Source: Rhodocollybia butyracea
Taxonomy: Eukaryota; Basidiomycota; Agaricomycetes; Agaricales; Omphalotaceae
Length of the DNA stretch: 64,000 nucleotides
Reading direction: 5' to 3'
NCBI GenBank assembly: GCA_015501585.1
Contig: JADNRY010000030.1
Span: 186,001 to 250,000, forward strand
The translations under genes and the position numbers were made by a program. Positions 36,386 through 48,527 of the stretch are shown piece after piece. The first letter of the stretch is position 1. The number at the start of each line of letters is the position of its first letter. The notes below the pieces were generated by a model. That model ran no database searches. It was not told the origin of the DNA and saw only the letters and a program-made list of their open reading frames with translations.

Positions 36386-38001
36386 TCAGGGACTTAAAAC
36401 AATCAAAGTATTCACCACCAGTTTGTCGAGCTCCCCACCGACGACAAATGGTACCCTTTCCTTCCCAATCAAAGGAGCGGGGTTATTCCAGTCGTTCAAT
36501 ATATGTATTTCAGCTTCAACCAACGGGATGGCTCCGCTCTGCTCAACCCTGAACCTGAGCGCATCAGCGATTTCTTCCTCTCCAGGATCGGGATAAGCGC
36601 TTCCATTGGCACTAGCTGCACGAGCGGAGCCCGGGTGGCTGAAAACGCCTCTGACGGGGGCGATCGCTCCGCGACCACGAGGAGTTTCGAGGAGGCTCAG
36701 ACCAGCCAATCGAGAGCTGGGACTCATGTTTTGGCCCTGCTCGCCAATTTCGACTGTACGGTCGACAGGCCAGATGTAGCCACCTGCAGTCCAGTGGAGT
36801 TCTGGTGTGAGTTTGTAAAGTTTAATGGCGTGGTACAGTAGGGCGTCACCTCCCTTGAGCTATGTAAGAAATCAGACAAGTGTTTGATTACGAGGATAAA
36901 TCAAAAACGTACCATAGGGACCAACGACTCAGCCAGAACCTCAGATGGGTTCACACCGTAGTCGTTCGTGATGTAGATACCGATTTTTCGGCCTCGAGAC
37001 ATGTTGAGCACGGGAGAGATCAGGTCAAGGAATTTGTCGCTGGGGTTGATTAAAGGCTCGGTGAGGCCTGTGGGCCCAAAAGTCTTCAAATACACCCCGT
37101 ACAAGATAGTGAGCCGACAGCCCTTCGTGACAGTCTCTACCTCGTATTCACAATCCACTGTGAACGCGACCCACTCCATATCACCATCCTTTCCGCCACG
37201 ACCAAAATATTTCTCTTCATGCCCCTCTGCGTCCCTAATAAGAAACTTCCCGCCGCGGAATCGCACTGGTAGTGTGACCGCGATGGTAGCTACTCTACCA
37301 TCATTTCGAAGTGTGCGGGGCTGGGGACCCATGCGCCCACCTTTAACAACCATCTCAAGCTTATCTCGGGTAACAGTGAGATAATGACCTTGAGGAAGAA
37401 GCGGGAAGAGAGAGCTCCGGATCGCATCAAGGATGGGTTGATTCGCGATCTCAAGGGATGTTGTCAAAGGAAATGCCGGCCCGGGTGGATAGAACAAAGA
37501 CTCGTTTTCAGAATAGTCATCGTAATCCGATGTCTGATGTGGCCTGCAAGCGGCTGTGAGGACACCTAGAGCTGGCGGGGAGTTGAGGTCAACATCGATA
37601 GGGAAATCCAACGAATGGGTTATCCCGCTCTGAAGTTATCCATGAGCATGGCGTAGTTCGGAAGAATGCCAACAAACCTTGGTACGAAAGAATAAAACTA
37701 GCTGTGATGAATCTACCTGGATGAGTCCAGATATCGTCGATAGCCTCGTCCTAGCCCCCAGCAGTTTTGATGTCGCTTCGTTGAATGCGAATTCATCATC
37801 TACCTGGGGAACGGGCATCATGGTCCGCTTTCGAGCCGCTGGAGGACTTTTAGACGATTTTTCAATCTGAAAATCGGTGTAAGGTAGACCGTCTGAAGAG
37901 CGGCTAAATCCTGAAGGGCTGGCGGGGCGTCCAATTATCGGCTGGGGCATCGTATGCGATGCGGGCATATTCGGAAGCATCGACATGGCGGAGGCATACA
38001 T
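36386..38001 (-). CDS. 2OG-Fe(II)-oxygenase-like protein, probable pseudoenzyme
   Basis: Starts MYASAMSMLPNMPASHTMPQ at 38001 and ends at 36386; three exons with introns near 37620-37680 and 36850-36910. The core has the layout of the fungal prolyl-4-hydroxylase-like family: GHYLTVTRDKLEMVVKGG, RTLRNDGRVATIAVTLP, RFRGGKFLIRD, WVAFTVDCEYEV, and VTKGCRLTILYGVYLK. In active relatives, as I remember them, the strand before the GG.L.VR block carries HxD and the DCE-block carries His (DCEHEV). Here the first region reads GPQPRTLRNDG with no HxD, and the second is DCEYEV, so the iron ligands appear to be missing. A C-terminal part (LKGGDALLYHAIKLYKLTPE) and a Pro/Gly-rich segment follow. Role unknown; binding or regulatory functions are possible. 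Confidence 0.78.
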
Positions 38002-39093
38002 TTGCGAGGAGATTTGTTTGTGGAGGGGGATAGAAGGATAGTTGTAGTTTTCTAATGACGCATCGTAAGAAAGTAGCTCATAAAGATAGTTTGGCCATGC
38101 TTACACAACGTGTTGTTACTTCAGTGTCAGATAGTAAGATCCTACCGGATCCGTTAGAAGAGAGAAGATTAGGCTTGGAGGAGGCGGCGTACAATGTTGA
38201 TTACCAGCTTGGATCAACAAGGATCGCATAAACACCTTGGGATTGTCCTTTCGAAGCGAACCTGGCCTAAATCAGCACTGGAGGTATCATCGTGGAAACC
38301 TCGTGTAGAAGCTGTCCGCTTGTTCGATGAAAACTTTGATATGATATACAGGCCTACCATACAAAACTGATGGATAGGGTTCATGTAGGGGGCTCACCTG
38401 AGCGTTTCAATAGATTGAATCCTCGAACTAAAGCCTCAAGTTCAGAGAGAAATCGCTGATGTTTTGGCATGCAATGTCATAGTGCGCTAGACGTAAACTT
38501 GTGGACAGGCCGATACAGGCTTCGTATTCGATGAGTTAGAAGTAAACCGTTGAAGGCGGATGCTACTTACTGTCGAATAATTCAAGCAGTTCTTGCTTAG
38601 TGCTGCCACGAGTTATTCTTGCTTCACCAGAGCGAGAAAAATACATCACTCGTGGTAGCCTAGGATAGTTAAGACGTTTCCAGCGATGAGAGACAGTTAT
38701 TTCCGACTTTAAGATATACATAGCCTGCGGCGTTAGCAGAGTTAATGAAAGCCTTGTCTAGATCTCCGAGCAGTGAATAGTTTGTGACGTTAATCAAAGC
38801 CGGGTCGCGCGGTCCGTTTGATGATATCTGCCTCTTACCTTTGCACACAAAATAGGCACAAAACAATGGATGATTTCCTTGAGAAATTCATTTCACTAGC
38901 CTGCTATATGCACAGCTTTGCTTTCCCTTTCCCTTCGCCCTAAACCCAGGGCAAAATATCTGTACCTTTTCCCCTTTGCCCTTGGTGTTTGCAACGAATT
39001 GATTTTGAATGCTCTGAAATTGTACAAAATGTGGACTAGGCCTGTTCTTATACTTTCGGTCCGAGCTGACTATCTGACTTCTTCTTCACAGTC
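38002..39093. other. divergent intergenic region, about 1.1 kb
   Basis: Promoter region for the oxygenase-like gene (-) and the PP2C gene (+). No coding signal. Short open frames near 38669-38866 have no supporting features. Confidence 0.4.
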
Positions 39094-40848
39094 ATGTCTT
39101 CTGCGAATATTTCACCAAGTCCATCTCGCTCAGTATCTCCAGAAGGGATATCCATATTGCCTCCGACTCCAGGTGAAGAACTGGACTTACTAACTGCTAT
39201 TCGACCCGGTATTCAGCGTCGACATACTGATATGGGCTGGGAAGGACTTGATTTTACCTACATTCCCCTCTCGAAAGAGCAAGTTGTAGCTGAATTGGAA
39301 TTGCTAAGTGCCCCCAATGTGTTCCACAACGGTACGACGCATACAGCAAGTCTCCAGCCACATCCAAATAAACATACCCAGGATCGGCATATCGCGGAAA
39401 ACTGGAATTTGCAGGAAGATGGAATCTGGAAGTTTAGAGCGTTGTTCGACGGCAAGTTGTGTTTCCGGTTCTGCTTCAGTAATGTAAAAACTCTTGTCAC
39501 AGGGCACGCTGCAGGCGATGAAACGGTCGACTATGTTTTTTCTACCCTCCCCTCAAAGATCAAATCGTCTTTGATTGCCATCCCCACAGAAGAACGCGAC
39601 AACGCGGGTACAATCTCCTCTATGCTTCGGGATGCTGTATCATCCCTAGACGATTCCATCAGGCAAGGCATCCTAGAGTTATTCCCGTCCGTTGAGCACA
39701 TCGAGAAACTATCAGATGAAGATATCCGGCTGATCGTCAATGATCGACCTCCTGAACAGATTCACCGCTCTGGAGCTACCGTACCTTCACCCACAGGACC
39801 CATCTCCCTCACGGAAAAATATGCTGATAGAGGATCCAATAACATCAAGGTCACCCGAGGGATGCGAGGGACGACCGTGTTAGCAGTGTTGATTAGCCCC
39901 AACAGAGGGATTTGGACCGCAAGTTTGGGCGATTGCCAAGCTAGTGAGACGTTCCCTGTTTCCGAACTAGGGCTTGATCTCATCTTGCACGGTAGTCTTG
40001 GGTCAACAAACTTTATCGCCATTACATAAAGAACCCGAAATGAAAAATCCTTCTTGGACTAAAACTCAACTTGGCAAGAACCACAACGCTTCGGAGCCCT
40101 CAGAACTTGCGCGTCTAAAGCTCGAGCACCCGGGAGAAGAAGAGTTTGTGGTAGAGAAGAATCGGGTCCTTGGTCTCATTGCAGTTACAAGAGGTGTGCC
40201 ATTCTGCTTGATCAAACACGTCTATTCTCTATATCGCTTCCTCTAATCAGCAATTGGAGACCACCAATTCAAGCTCCCCGCGATCTACTCAAAACGGATA
40301 TTTGGGCTAACCGCACCAGGCATGAACCGCCCCGAAGTTCACCTTCAGATGCTCACGGAGCGCGTTCGGACGCCCCCTTATGTGAGTGGCGTGCCAGAGG
40401 TCGAATACGTGAAGTTAGGGGGGGAGGCTAAAGGTATTTAGCATTCTTGTTGATTCAGAACGTAAATGCAGGAAATTGGCTAACGATGCTGCCAGCTTGC
40501 CTCATAATGTGTTCTGATGGTCTCATGGACCTCTACGGAGGTGAAGACTGGCAGGAAAAACATATCGAACTAAAAGAGATGTTCAAACATTGGATGGACC
40601 AGGTCGGAGAGAAACTGGATTTAGCACTTTCCCCTTCATCTGGTGCGCTAAAACTGTTTAACGGAATGGATAATCTCGCCCTGTCCCTCATTCATCGGGG
40701 TCTGCATGGTCCCCCAATATCACTAATGGGCCTGAACTGGACCGATGAAGATGGTTTGGAGCGTATGTCGAAATTCTTGACATTGAGAGCTCCGGAATAC
40801 AACGACAAATGGATGGATGATACAACTGTTTTAGTAGAGATCTTGTGA
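39094..40848 (+). CDS. PP2C-family protein phosphatase (PDP-like)
   Basis: Metal-dependent Ser/Thr phosphatase most like pyruvate dehydrogenase phosphatases. Exons: 39094-39451, 39503-39943, 39996-40193, 40251-40433, 40472-40848. The first intron is GC-AG (donor g|GCAAGT at 39452) and 51 nt without a stop. Splicing it rebuilds FDGHAAGDETVDY, the PP2C DGH metal-binding motif, whereas reading through gives FDGKL. Other motifs: GTTVLAVLI, WTASLGDCQA, GLIAVTRAIGDHQFKLPAIY, LIMCSDGLMD, and a final DDTTVLVEIL with the metal-binding Asp pair. No mitochondrial presequence is obvious (start MSSANISPSPSRS), so the substrate and location are open. Confidence 0.9.
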
Positions 40849-41006
40849 ATGTACTCGTATTCATTTTGAAGGTTCTTTCGTTTAAAAACATTAAAACATC
40901 AAAACAATAACTTGAACTTGTTGAGCGCTTACAGTGAGTTGCCGGAGAAACCGGCAAACACAGCCGTGCAATTACGCCTCCTGCTGCGCCACGTTCATAT
41001 CCACCC

Positions 41007-44000
41007 ATGTCAAGGTCGGGCTATCAGCCTCTCGCGCAATCAGCTGAAGAAGAAGAAGATGTTGATGTTACCGAGGAAATACCCCAGCCTTCTCCTCGTC
41101 GTCTTCGGCGCCCACGTCCTGGACATATAGACCTCACCAAACTCGACACAGCTTTTAAGAGGCAAGTTGGAAATTGGACAGTCTTTACCACTTTCTTGAC
41201 AATGGTGATTAGATGGACAGAGTCAATAGCTCACAAAGTTAAGAAACGGAAGAAGAAAACGGCTGAGCACTCAAAGAGGGAGATTTGGCGTAGTGTTTTC
41301 GAGCCAACTGTGGCTGGAATATCTGTGACCGAAGACCCAGTGAGTACAGCTTTCAGCTTGGTCTTTCTATTTTCTGAATGATAGCATAAAAGCTGAAAAC
41401 CTTAGACCATAATCCTCCTATGACGACCGAAGCATTCGACGCGCAAGTTACTTATTGCCGCTGGCATATGATTTGCACTAAGCTTTGATTCATTAGGGTT
41501 GTTCAGTCAATAAAGAGTGCAATAACCGAGGGCATACATCCCAAAATGATTACGAAGGGCAGTAGTGGTTCCTACTTTGCACGAGCCAAAGACGATGGTC
41601 GGGTGCGGACAGTAGCGTGTGTAATAAGCAATTATGCCTTGATTCTTTTTCCAATGCATTGTGTTCCATAGTGTATTCAAACCCAAGGACGAAGAACCCT
41701 ACGGCCGTTTGAATCCAAAGGTGAGCTTGTTTACTTTATTACTGGCTGGCTATCGATCAACGAATGGACTTGTAGACCACGAAATGGATTCATCGGCAAT
41801 TCCGATGGATAATACCGTTTGGCCGTCCTTGTCTTATCCCCAATCTCAGGTCCGTTCTCATTTGACAATTCTGTCTTCATTATTAACTGTATTTTCAGTT
41901 ACATATCAGAAGCTGCTGCATCGCTCTTGGATTCGCGTCTGCAGCTTCGTATCGTACCCCCTACGCAACTTGCATCGATCTCTAGCCCGGTGAGTGGTCC
42001 CCGTATCGGCCTGCGGTCGGTGCTCATGATTATTGGAGGCGTTCTTCTACGACTGGATAGACCGTACTGCGAGCAAAAAAAGGAAAAACCTTACCAGAAA
42101 AGATAGGAAGCATGCAGTATTTCCTGAATGGATACCTTGATGCCTCTGAATTCCTGAGAAAACACCCCTGGCCCGGGCGTGCGATTGCAGACACCTTTGA
42201 TGACTCGACGCATCGGCAGGGTGGCCTCACCAAGCGATTAATGGCAATGAGTGGCTTAAATCTACTTTGTGGTCGAACTGGCGACATAGAAGACTCTTAT
42301 GACGACTATGAAGAGGAGAGACTGTTTGACGCGACAGAATCTACAAATGGCCCACGGGATTTCTATTGGAGTCCTGCGTTGCAGCGGAGCTTCAGAGAAG
42401 AACTGGAAAAGTCAGTCATTTTTTCCCCACTACGCCTTCCAAACTGACAGCCTCAAATTTAGGCTTGTAATCTTAGGTCCGTTTCGTTTCCAGAGGCTGT
42501 ATTCTGTTCATTCTGACCGCCCCAAGATTATTTAATGCTCAACACTGATCGCGGCGCAGACAACTATATGATTAAATATTGCGAAGGCGAGGTGGAAAAG
42601 CAATTGATAGACGTCGCTCCATCTAAGTCAACCCGTGAAATGCCTATAATGAGCGAGCTACGACGGGGTGACAACTCAAACCAATCTGCGAACGTCAAGT
42701 TCATTCCCTCAAGTCCAGAAACTCCCGGTGACTACACTCGACGGCCGCACATTCACATCGCTGCCATCGACAATTCCCTTTCCTTTCCTCATGAACACCC
42801 TCAAGGCTGGCGGTCTTATACTTATGGCTGGCTGTACTTACCTGTGTCTGTGATCGGCAAGCCCTTTTCTGAGAAGACCCGCAACCACTTTTTGCCCCTC
42901 CTGACGTCAAAGGCTTGGTGGGAGGAAACCACCTTCCAGCTCGAGAAGCTTTTTGCCGTGGATCCCGACTTCAACCTGAAGATGTTCAGGGTGTGTAGTG
43001 AAAAGCTATAGTTGATAGCTAAAATTAACTCTATGTTTCTAGCGTCAACTTGCCGTTATTAAAGGTCAGGCTTTGAACATTGTCCAATCGTTGAAGCATG
43101 CTGTACGTTTGGTTTTCGCTTTCTCCATGTTTTAGACTTATAATGACATTCTAGGACGAAGGTGGGACTTTGTTACCAATTGCTCTTACTAAAAGCTAAA
43201 CTCTGTTCAGGACCTCTGGAGCTGACAAGACGTACAAAAATGCTTGTTTGGGACGATGAGATTGAAGTATCGGAAGCTAGCAATGGCCTCGATGAAGACC
43301 AACGCAATGAGCCTTTGGCCTCTCCCAAGTTATCAATAAGCTCTGTACCCATCCTTCCGCGGCGCCCCCGTAGTACAAGCGCAAGCAGTGATTTCCCTCC
43401 TCCGATACGCAGAATGACCACTGATACATCAGGTCTGCCTCGCCCTGTCCCCTTTTCTGCCAAATTCCAGCGCGTACATCCCGGAACCACTGGTGTCACG
43501 GTTCTTGAGCATCTGGAGCGACTGGATGCTGTGGAAGCTAGTCTGCAGAGGCTTGAAATCACTTCGGACGATGACGAGGTCGACGTGGGTGAATCGTCTT
43601 CACAGGCCAGGAAGAAGCAAAGTAGTCATTCACGCAACGTGTCGTCTTCCTCCGACCCATCCTTCCCTTCGCCATTCTCCCCTCCAGGGAGTCCACCGCT
43701 ACCGACCGTGCCTGAAATGGCCTCTTTGGAATCTTCAATCACTGAAGAAGACCTGGTCGCGCTTTCAAAATCTACGTCCCATATGGAAGACCCGCCGACC
43801 AATAGTAGTCGTGGGCATCATCGCTGGGCTAGTCAAGCACTGGGTTCTGGTTCTGGTGTGGATTGGTTACAGGATCACGAGGCTCCTGTCACTCGAGTAG
43901 TGATATCTGAGGTAGGAAACGCCGTATTTTTCCTGGCATTCTTTGTGCTAATAGCTTTTATTCAGCGGTTAGAAATGGTGACCAAGACACCGTTGTGCTC

Positions 44001-44010
44001 CTGCTGGTGA
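41007..44010 (+). CDS. LSB6: LSB6, type II phosphatidylinositol 4-kinase
   Basis: Makes PI4P on endosomal/vacuolar and plasma membranes. Start MSRSGYQPLAQSAEEEEDVD. Kinase blocks in order: SIKSAITEGIHPKMITKGSS, GSYFARAKDDGR (nucleotide loop), VACVFKPKDEEPYGRLNPK with the catalytic Lys, AAASLLDSRLQLRIVPPT, DTFDDSTHRQGG, LVILDYLMLNTDRGADNYMI (catalytic loop), HIAAIDNSLSFPHEHP (metal-binding IDN), and GWLYLPVSVIGKPF. The C-terminal extension after 43300 is Ser/Pro-rich. The first intron's acceptor is the second AG (after TTGTTCAG), as frame demands. Numerous 45-60 nt introns were inferred. The last ~40 nt of the CDS are repeated just downstream. Confidence 0.92.
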
Positions 44011-44322
44011 AAATATACTCATAACCCCACACTCATCACCCCACATATGTACGCATTAATTATTTGTAAAATTTACGTGAATGCGCAGACAATTATCGTT
44101 ATCTTTAATGTCCCTTCAAGAGCTGATGTGCAGCATACAGGAAACTATTTGTATACAGCGTTTAGAATGGTGACCAAGACACCGTTGTGCTCCAGCTGGT
44201 GAAAAATATATTCACAACCCCACATATGTACGCATTAATTATTTTGTAAATTTACGTGAATGCGCAGACAATTATCTCTAATGTGTCCCTCCAAGAATTG
44301 ATGTGCATACAGGAAACGAAAC
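43967..44322 (+). repeat. tandem duplication covering the LSB6 stop and 3' UTR
   Basis: Unit 1 (about 43967-44158) and unit 2 (about 44160-44322) share gaatggtgaccaagacaccg, ttgtgctcc.gctggtgaaaa, acatatgtacgcattaatta and tttacgtgaatgcgcagaca, with small indels. The first unit includes the final LSB6 codons. Confidence 0.85.
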
Positions 44323-44448
44323 TCTATTATTTGAACAACGGCGGAAACCCCCAGGTTTTGAAAAATTACAATCGCGGATATAAGTAAGTAGTCAGACAAC
44401 AACAACTCTTCTTGACAAAGCCAATACTATCCGCTACAAGTGATTCGT
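44011..44448. other. convergent intergenic gap
   Basis: Mostly the tandem-duplicated LSB6 3' region; no gene. It ends at the stop of the PEP mutase-like gene. Confidence 0.5.
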
Positions 44449-45884
44449 TCACACGACATTGAAGGCAGATCCACCTGCTTGGGCATCGAGCTCCACGACC
44501 TCATTCAAACCTAAAAAAACAATTTTCGTATCGGTGATCTTCTCAGTCAAAATACACGGAAAACTTACCCATGACTTCAAAGAACGATTTGGGGTCCATG
44601 CCTTGAGCGGATGTCCAATCTGTACCCGTCTTTTTGAGTGAGCGCATAGCGGCTCGCAGGGCGTGAACCATGGCGACACAGGAAACAAGGGAGAAGACTG
44701 CTCAAAAGTAAGCGCGGGATCTTTAAAACAGAAAAAAAATGAAAACGAACTGATGATTTTGGCACCCATCTGTTCGGCTTCTGGATAGGTGAATGATGGG
44801 GTGAGACCACCTGAAATCACGTTCACAAGAACCTAAGTGACATTGAAATCAAGGTCAACCCCTGTCCAACAACTTATGTTTCGAAGGGATCTACTCACCG
44901 GAGTGGGAGCGAGCTCAGAGACGGTTTTTTTCCAAAAGTTCTTTAGTCTTGACTCCTTCAATGAAGCAAACATCGGCGCCAGCAGCAGCCGCGAGTTTCA
45001 AGCGCATTATAGCCTCGTCCATTCCCAGAACCTGAGCAGAGTCAGTTCGCCCGATGATGACCTAAAACCAAAACAATGTCAAGCTCCGCCCACTACTTTG
45101 GAAAAAGGAAGATTCTCACAAAGTCAGAACCCCCCGGGATCGAATCTCTAGCGATAACGGCAGCGCGAATGCGTGTCAGGAACTCTTCTCTGGAGACGAC
45201 CTGTTTGCCCATCAGATGGCCGCAGCGTTTAGTCTGCACCTGGTCTTCGATGTGCATAGCGGCAACACCTGCGCGTGCGTATTGCCTGACGGTTCTTGCC
45301 ACCATGGCGGTACCACCAAATCCGGTATCCGCATCCGCGATCACTGGGACGCTGGGGTTTAAGCTAGAAACCATCTGGCCGGCCTACACACACACATGGG
45401 AAGATCAGACCAAAATTGCAAGAAAGAAGAAGAAGTGTTACATACTTCGACGAAATCATTCAAAGTGGCGATAGCCAAGTCGGGTTGTCCCATTCGGGAT
45501 GCTGTAGTAGCGGCACCGCTAAAGGGTAAAATGATAAGTTAGTGCTTTGATGAAAGTCACCCTGCATATATGCAGGGTTATAAGGCTTGATCCTGACCTC
45601 TGGTATAGGCAATCGAACCCTGCCTCGAGCGCGCATCGCGCAGAGATACCGTCGCAGATACCGGGGGCGACAACGATGCCTGGACGTGCGAGCATTTGAC
45701 GGAGTCGTGTCGAGGGGTTGGGGGAGAGGGGACCCTCGAGGTAGTTCTTCGGGTCGAGTCTGGCGTTGTAGTAGGCCGGGGGATCCTGAGGAGAAGGTGC
45801 TTCCTCTTCAAAGTCATCTATCTGAGGGGTGGTGGTGTTGAGAGCCTTTTCGACAGCGGTGTGGTAGTCAAGTGCGGGGGCCAT
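44449..45884 (-). CDS. PEP mutase / isocitrate lyase superfamily enzyme (oxaloacetate hydrolase-like)
   Basis: C-C or P-C lyase of the isocitrate lyase/PEP mutase superfamily; candidate activities are oxaloacetate acetylhydrolase or 2-methylisocitrate lyase-like. ATG 45884 begins MAPALDYHTAVEKALN. Blocks: QMLARPGIVVAPGICDGISA, CALEAGFDCLYQ, GAATTASRMGQPDLAIATLN, VPVIADADTGFGG (metal-binding Asp residues), VAAMHIEDQVQTKRCGHLMG with the catalytic KRCGH loop, FVIIGRTDSAQVLGMDEAI, AGADVCFIEGVKTKELLEKT, VLVNVISGGLTPSFTYPEAE. C-terminal exons end FNVV at 44449. No clear targeting signal. Which lyase it is cannot be settled by eye. An intron contains a perfect palindrome at 45559-45578. Confidence 0.88.
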
Positions 45885-48527
45885 TGTGTAAAGAGTGGGT
45901 TTACAAAAAAAGGTTTGTAGGTGTTGAAGCACGAAGAAGGTACTACTGCGAGGAGGAGGAGGAGAAGAGAGAACCTGGGGGGAGGATGCAGGGATAGTGC
46001 CATTTGCAATTCCCCTTTTATAAGTTTGACCAATCAAGAAGCGAATAAAAAAGTAAAAGGAATAACCCAAATGCAAATGCAAAAACCTTGGTATGGACCG
46101 GATGGTTTTTTTTTTTTGCTTAGTTCTACGGCGCTCACGTAATCGAAGAGCACGGATTAAACGGATTAGAGTGTGTGTATGGTTGCTGCTATGGTGGTAT
46201 AGCGGCCACCATAGCAGGAACACAAATGATTCAACGGACCATTTACGGACCATTTTAGTCGTGCCTCAAGGCCCTCAAGGACTCGACAATGGGCCAAGAA
46301 GGCTTGAGCCGCCGTGAAAAGCGTTCGCCTAGCAGCGCTTCTCACTGTGAGATTGCCAAGCCCTGTTTTGGGTAATCGGATAGCACAATGACCCGGAGGG
46401 TGATAGAGCGGACGTTTCGGCGAGGCTCCGTTGGGGGTGGAGTTAGAATATGTTACATTGTATTCGCGAGTACCCAGAAAAGGGCTTGCGTACTAAGTAA
46501 GTCGGGGATTTCGACAGGTTTCGAGCGTACCCCTGCTCAAATTTGAAATCGGTTATCACTGACTTGGGCTTGTCAGATTGATATGTACATGTGCTAAAAT
46601 CGCATATAAAAGTACGCCGTCCCCCCCCCCCTCCACTTTGATAAGTTGAAATAATTTGTGGTCTGATGCGCTTGATGCGCAATAGCTGTTAAATTTTTGA
46701 TTTTCCATTGATTGGGTCGACGGACACACGGATTACAAAATAAGGACCTATAAGGACTTCTCAGGACTTGCACCAGCTATTTTTATAATCTCCTGCGCTA
46801 TTAGACCGGAGCGACACGAACGATTCGGGAGTTATCGGTGGGGGGTTGTAAAAATCTCCACATCTCCACTTTGTACCCACTTGGGAGAATCGTTAATTGG
46901 TGGTCAGACCGAGAGTCCGAGCAAGCAGAGGTGGGATTGGCGTAGCCACTCGAAAGAGGATTGGATCTACATAATATACTTAATATAAGTACATGAGGCC
47001 GGACACAATACCAGGCACTGGGGTTATAGAAGGCATCGTGTGGGCTACTAAGTACATACTAACGGGAATCAACAATTTTTACCCTCTTGTTAGTTCTTGG
47101 TATTAAAACTGCCTGGGTAACAAAACAAGCTACGAAACTTTGGGGATATTTGGACTGCGGGTACTGTGGGAGGAGAGTAACACTCGTGAAACCCGTGTAG
47201 GTGTTCGTTACATTTAGAGTAATTTTCGTTACCGTCCCCCCATGGTCCCCCAGCGGCTAAGTCAATCTTCGCGCTCTCGGGCCAAAGCTGTCAGTGGTGA
47301 GAGTGAAGATCCAATGTTATCTGTGACAGATAGCACCTATCTATCTACGTTGTTGCCAGACCTTGGAGATCCAGTCTCTCATGCTAGACTCCACAGCCTT
47401 TCGAAGCACCAAGATATGCTCAAGATATGACTTGTGCAAGCGGGAGGGGGCCTGAGAGGGCATGTGAAAGAATGGGAGCATACTCTGTTTTTTTTTTTGT
47501 CAACGGATGGATCAACTATCAACTATTGAGTTTATGATTTTCGTATAGAAACTTTTACACTCTTAGACGCAAGTATGGCGAGCTGCAGGGGCGGCGGCGA
47601 AACCCCGGCGAGAATTCGAAGGTGGTTGGCAGAACATGGTTTGGCGACAGTTTACAGGGTTTCTTGACACGATTGTTGATTAACTGCTGGAATGAATGCA
47701 TGATTAATCGTGTGAGTTGTACCGTAATACTTAAGATGGTCCGAGGGGGTAATACTACTACCCGCGACGTATGTTACAGAGTGAATGGTCGGTGGCAGAA
47801 CTCCAAAGTGAAAGTTGTGGGGGTGTGGGTGTATAGGTCGGTAAGTTTTGGAGTTCTGCGATGCACACGGATGCAAGGGACGTGGCTGTTAAAGTAGCCA
47901 TATGCGAGAATCGAGATTTGTCGAGCGGTATCTGTGCGGGCTATAAATACCTGAGAAGATCAGGAAGCATGAGACTTGGAATGTCGGAGCCTTGAATCCT
48001 GGATCCTGGAGTGGAATTATTCCCGCGTTGAGCACTGCTGCGAGTTGTGGCGAAGATCCTAGATAAAGTTCAAACTTCGAGGACACTACTGTGTCACAAA
48101 ACGTGCTGGATCAACCGAATTATGTTTTGATGGGCTTGGCATCCGGGCCGAGAGGTGACCGTACGAGGTGAGGAATTAGACGCCTAGTAGTTTAGTGGCA
48201 TTAGTTTGGAAGACGGAAATCATTCTGGGAAGAGGACTCTTGCCCGACTAATAGCCGATATGCGCTCGGTAATCGGAACTTGACGGCAGGATCCGAGGCC
48301 AACGTCGGAAATTTCCTATTTGGGAAAAATAAAGCTTATCACCGCGTCGACGAAGAATAAATTACCATATTTGGAAACTAAGCGTAAAAGCGAGACAGTG
48401 ACCGTACTAACTCCGTCCAAGTTCGCCCTTCCGACGCTTAATTTCTACGGAGCGCAGTTCGGGGATTGTTTTCTCATAAGTAGCCCCCAGAATCGTTCCT
48501 CGAGGCTACCCACTGCAGCTTATACAA
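45885..48527. other. intergenic, about 2.6 kb
   Basis: Divergent region upstream of both the PEP mutase-like gene and the flavocytochrome b2-like gene. It has homopolymer runs (T near 46107-46118, C near 46621-46632, T near 47490-47499). No exon with coding character was found. Confidence 0.5.

Noticed and set aside
47242..47430. 62-codon plus-strand frame in the 2.6-kb intergenic region
   Set aside because: Low complexity, no neighbours to splice to and no similarity recognised.
8393..48527. Possible biosynthetic or defence gene cluster
   Set aside because: Neighbouring genes are unrelated housekeeping and accessory functions with no core synthase, transporter and regulator set.
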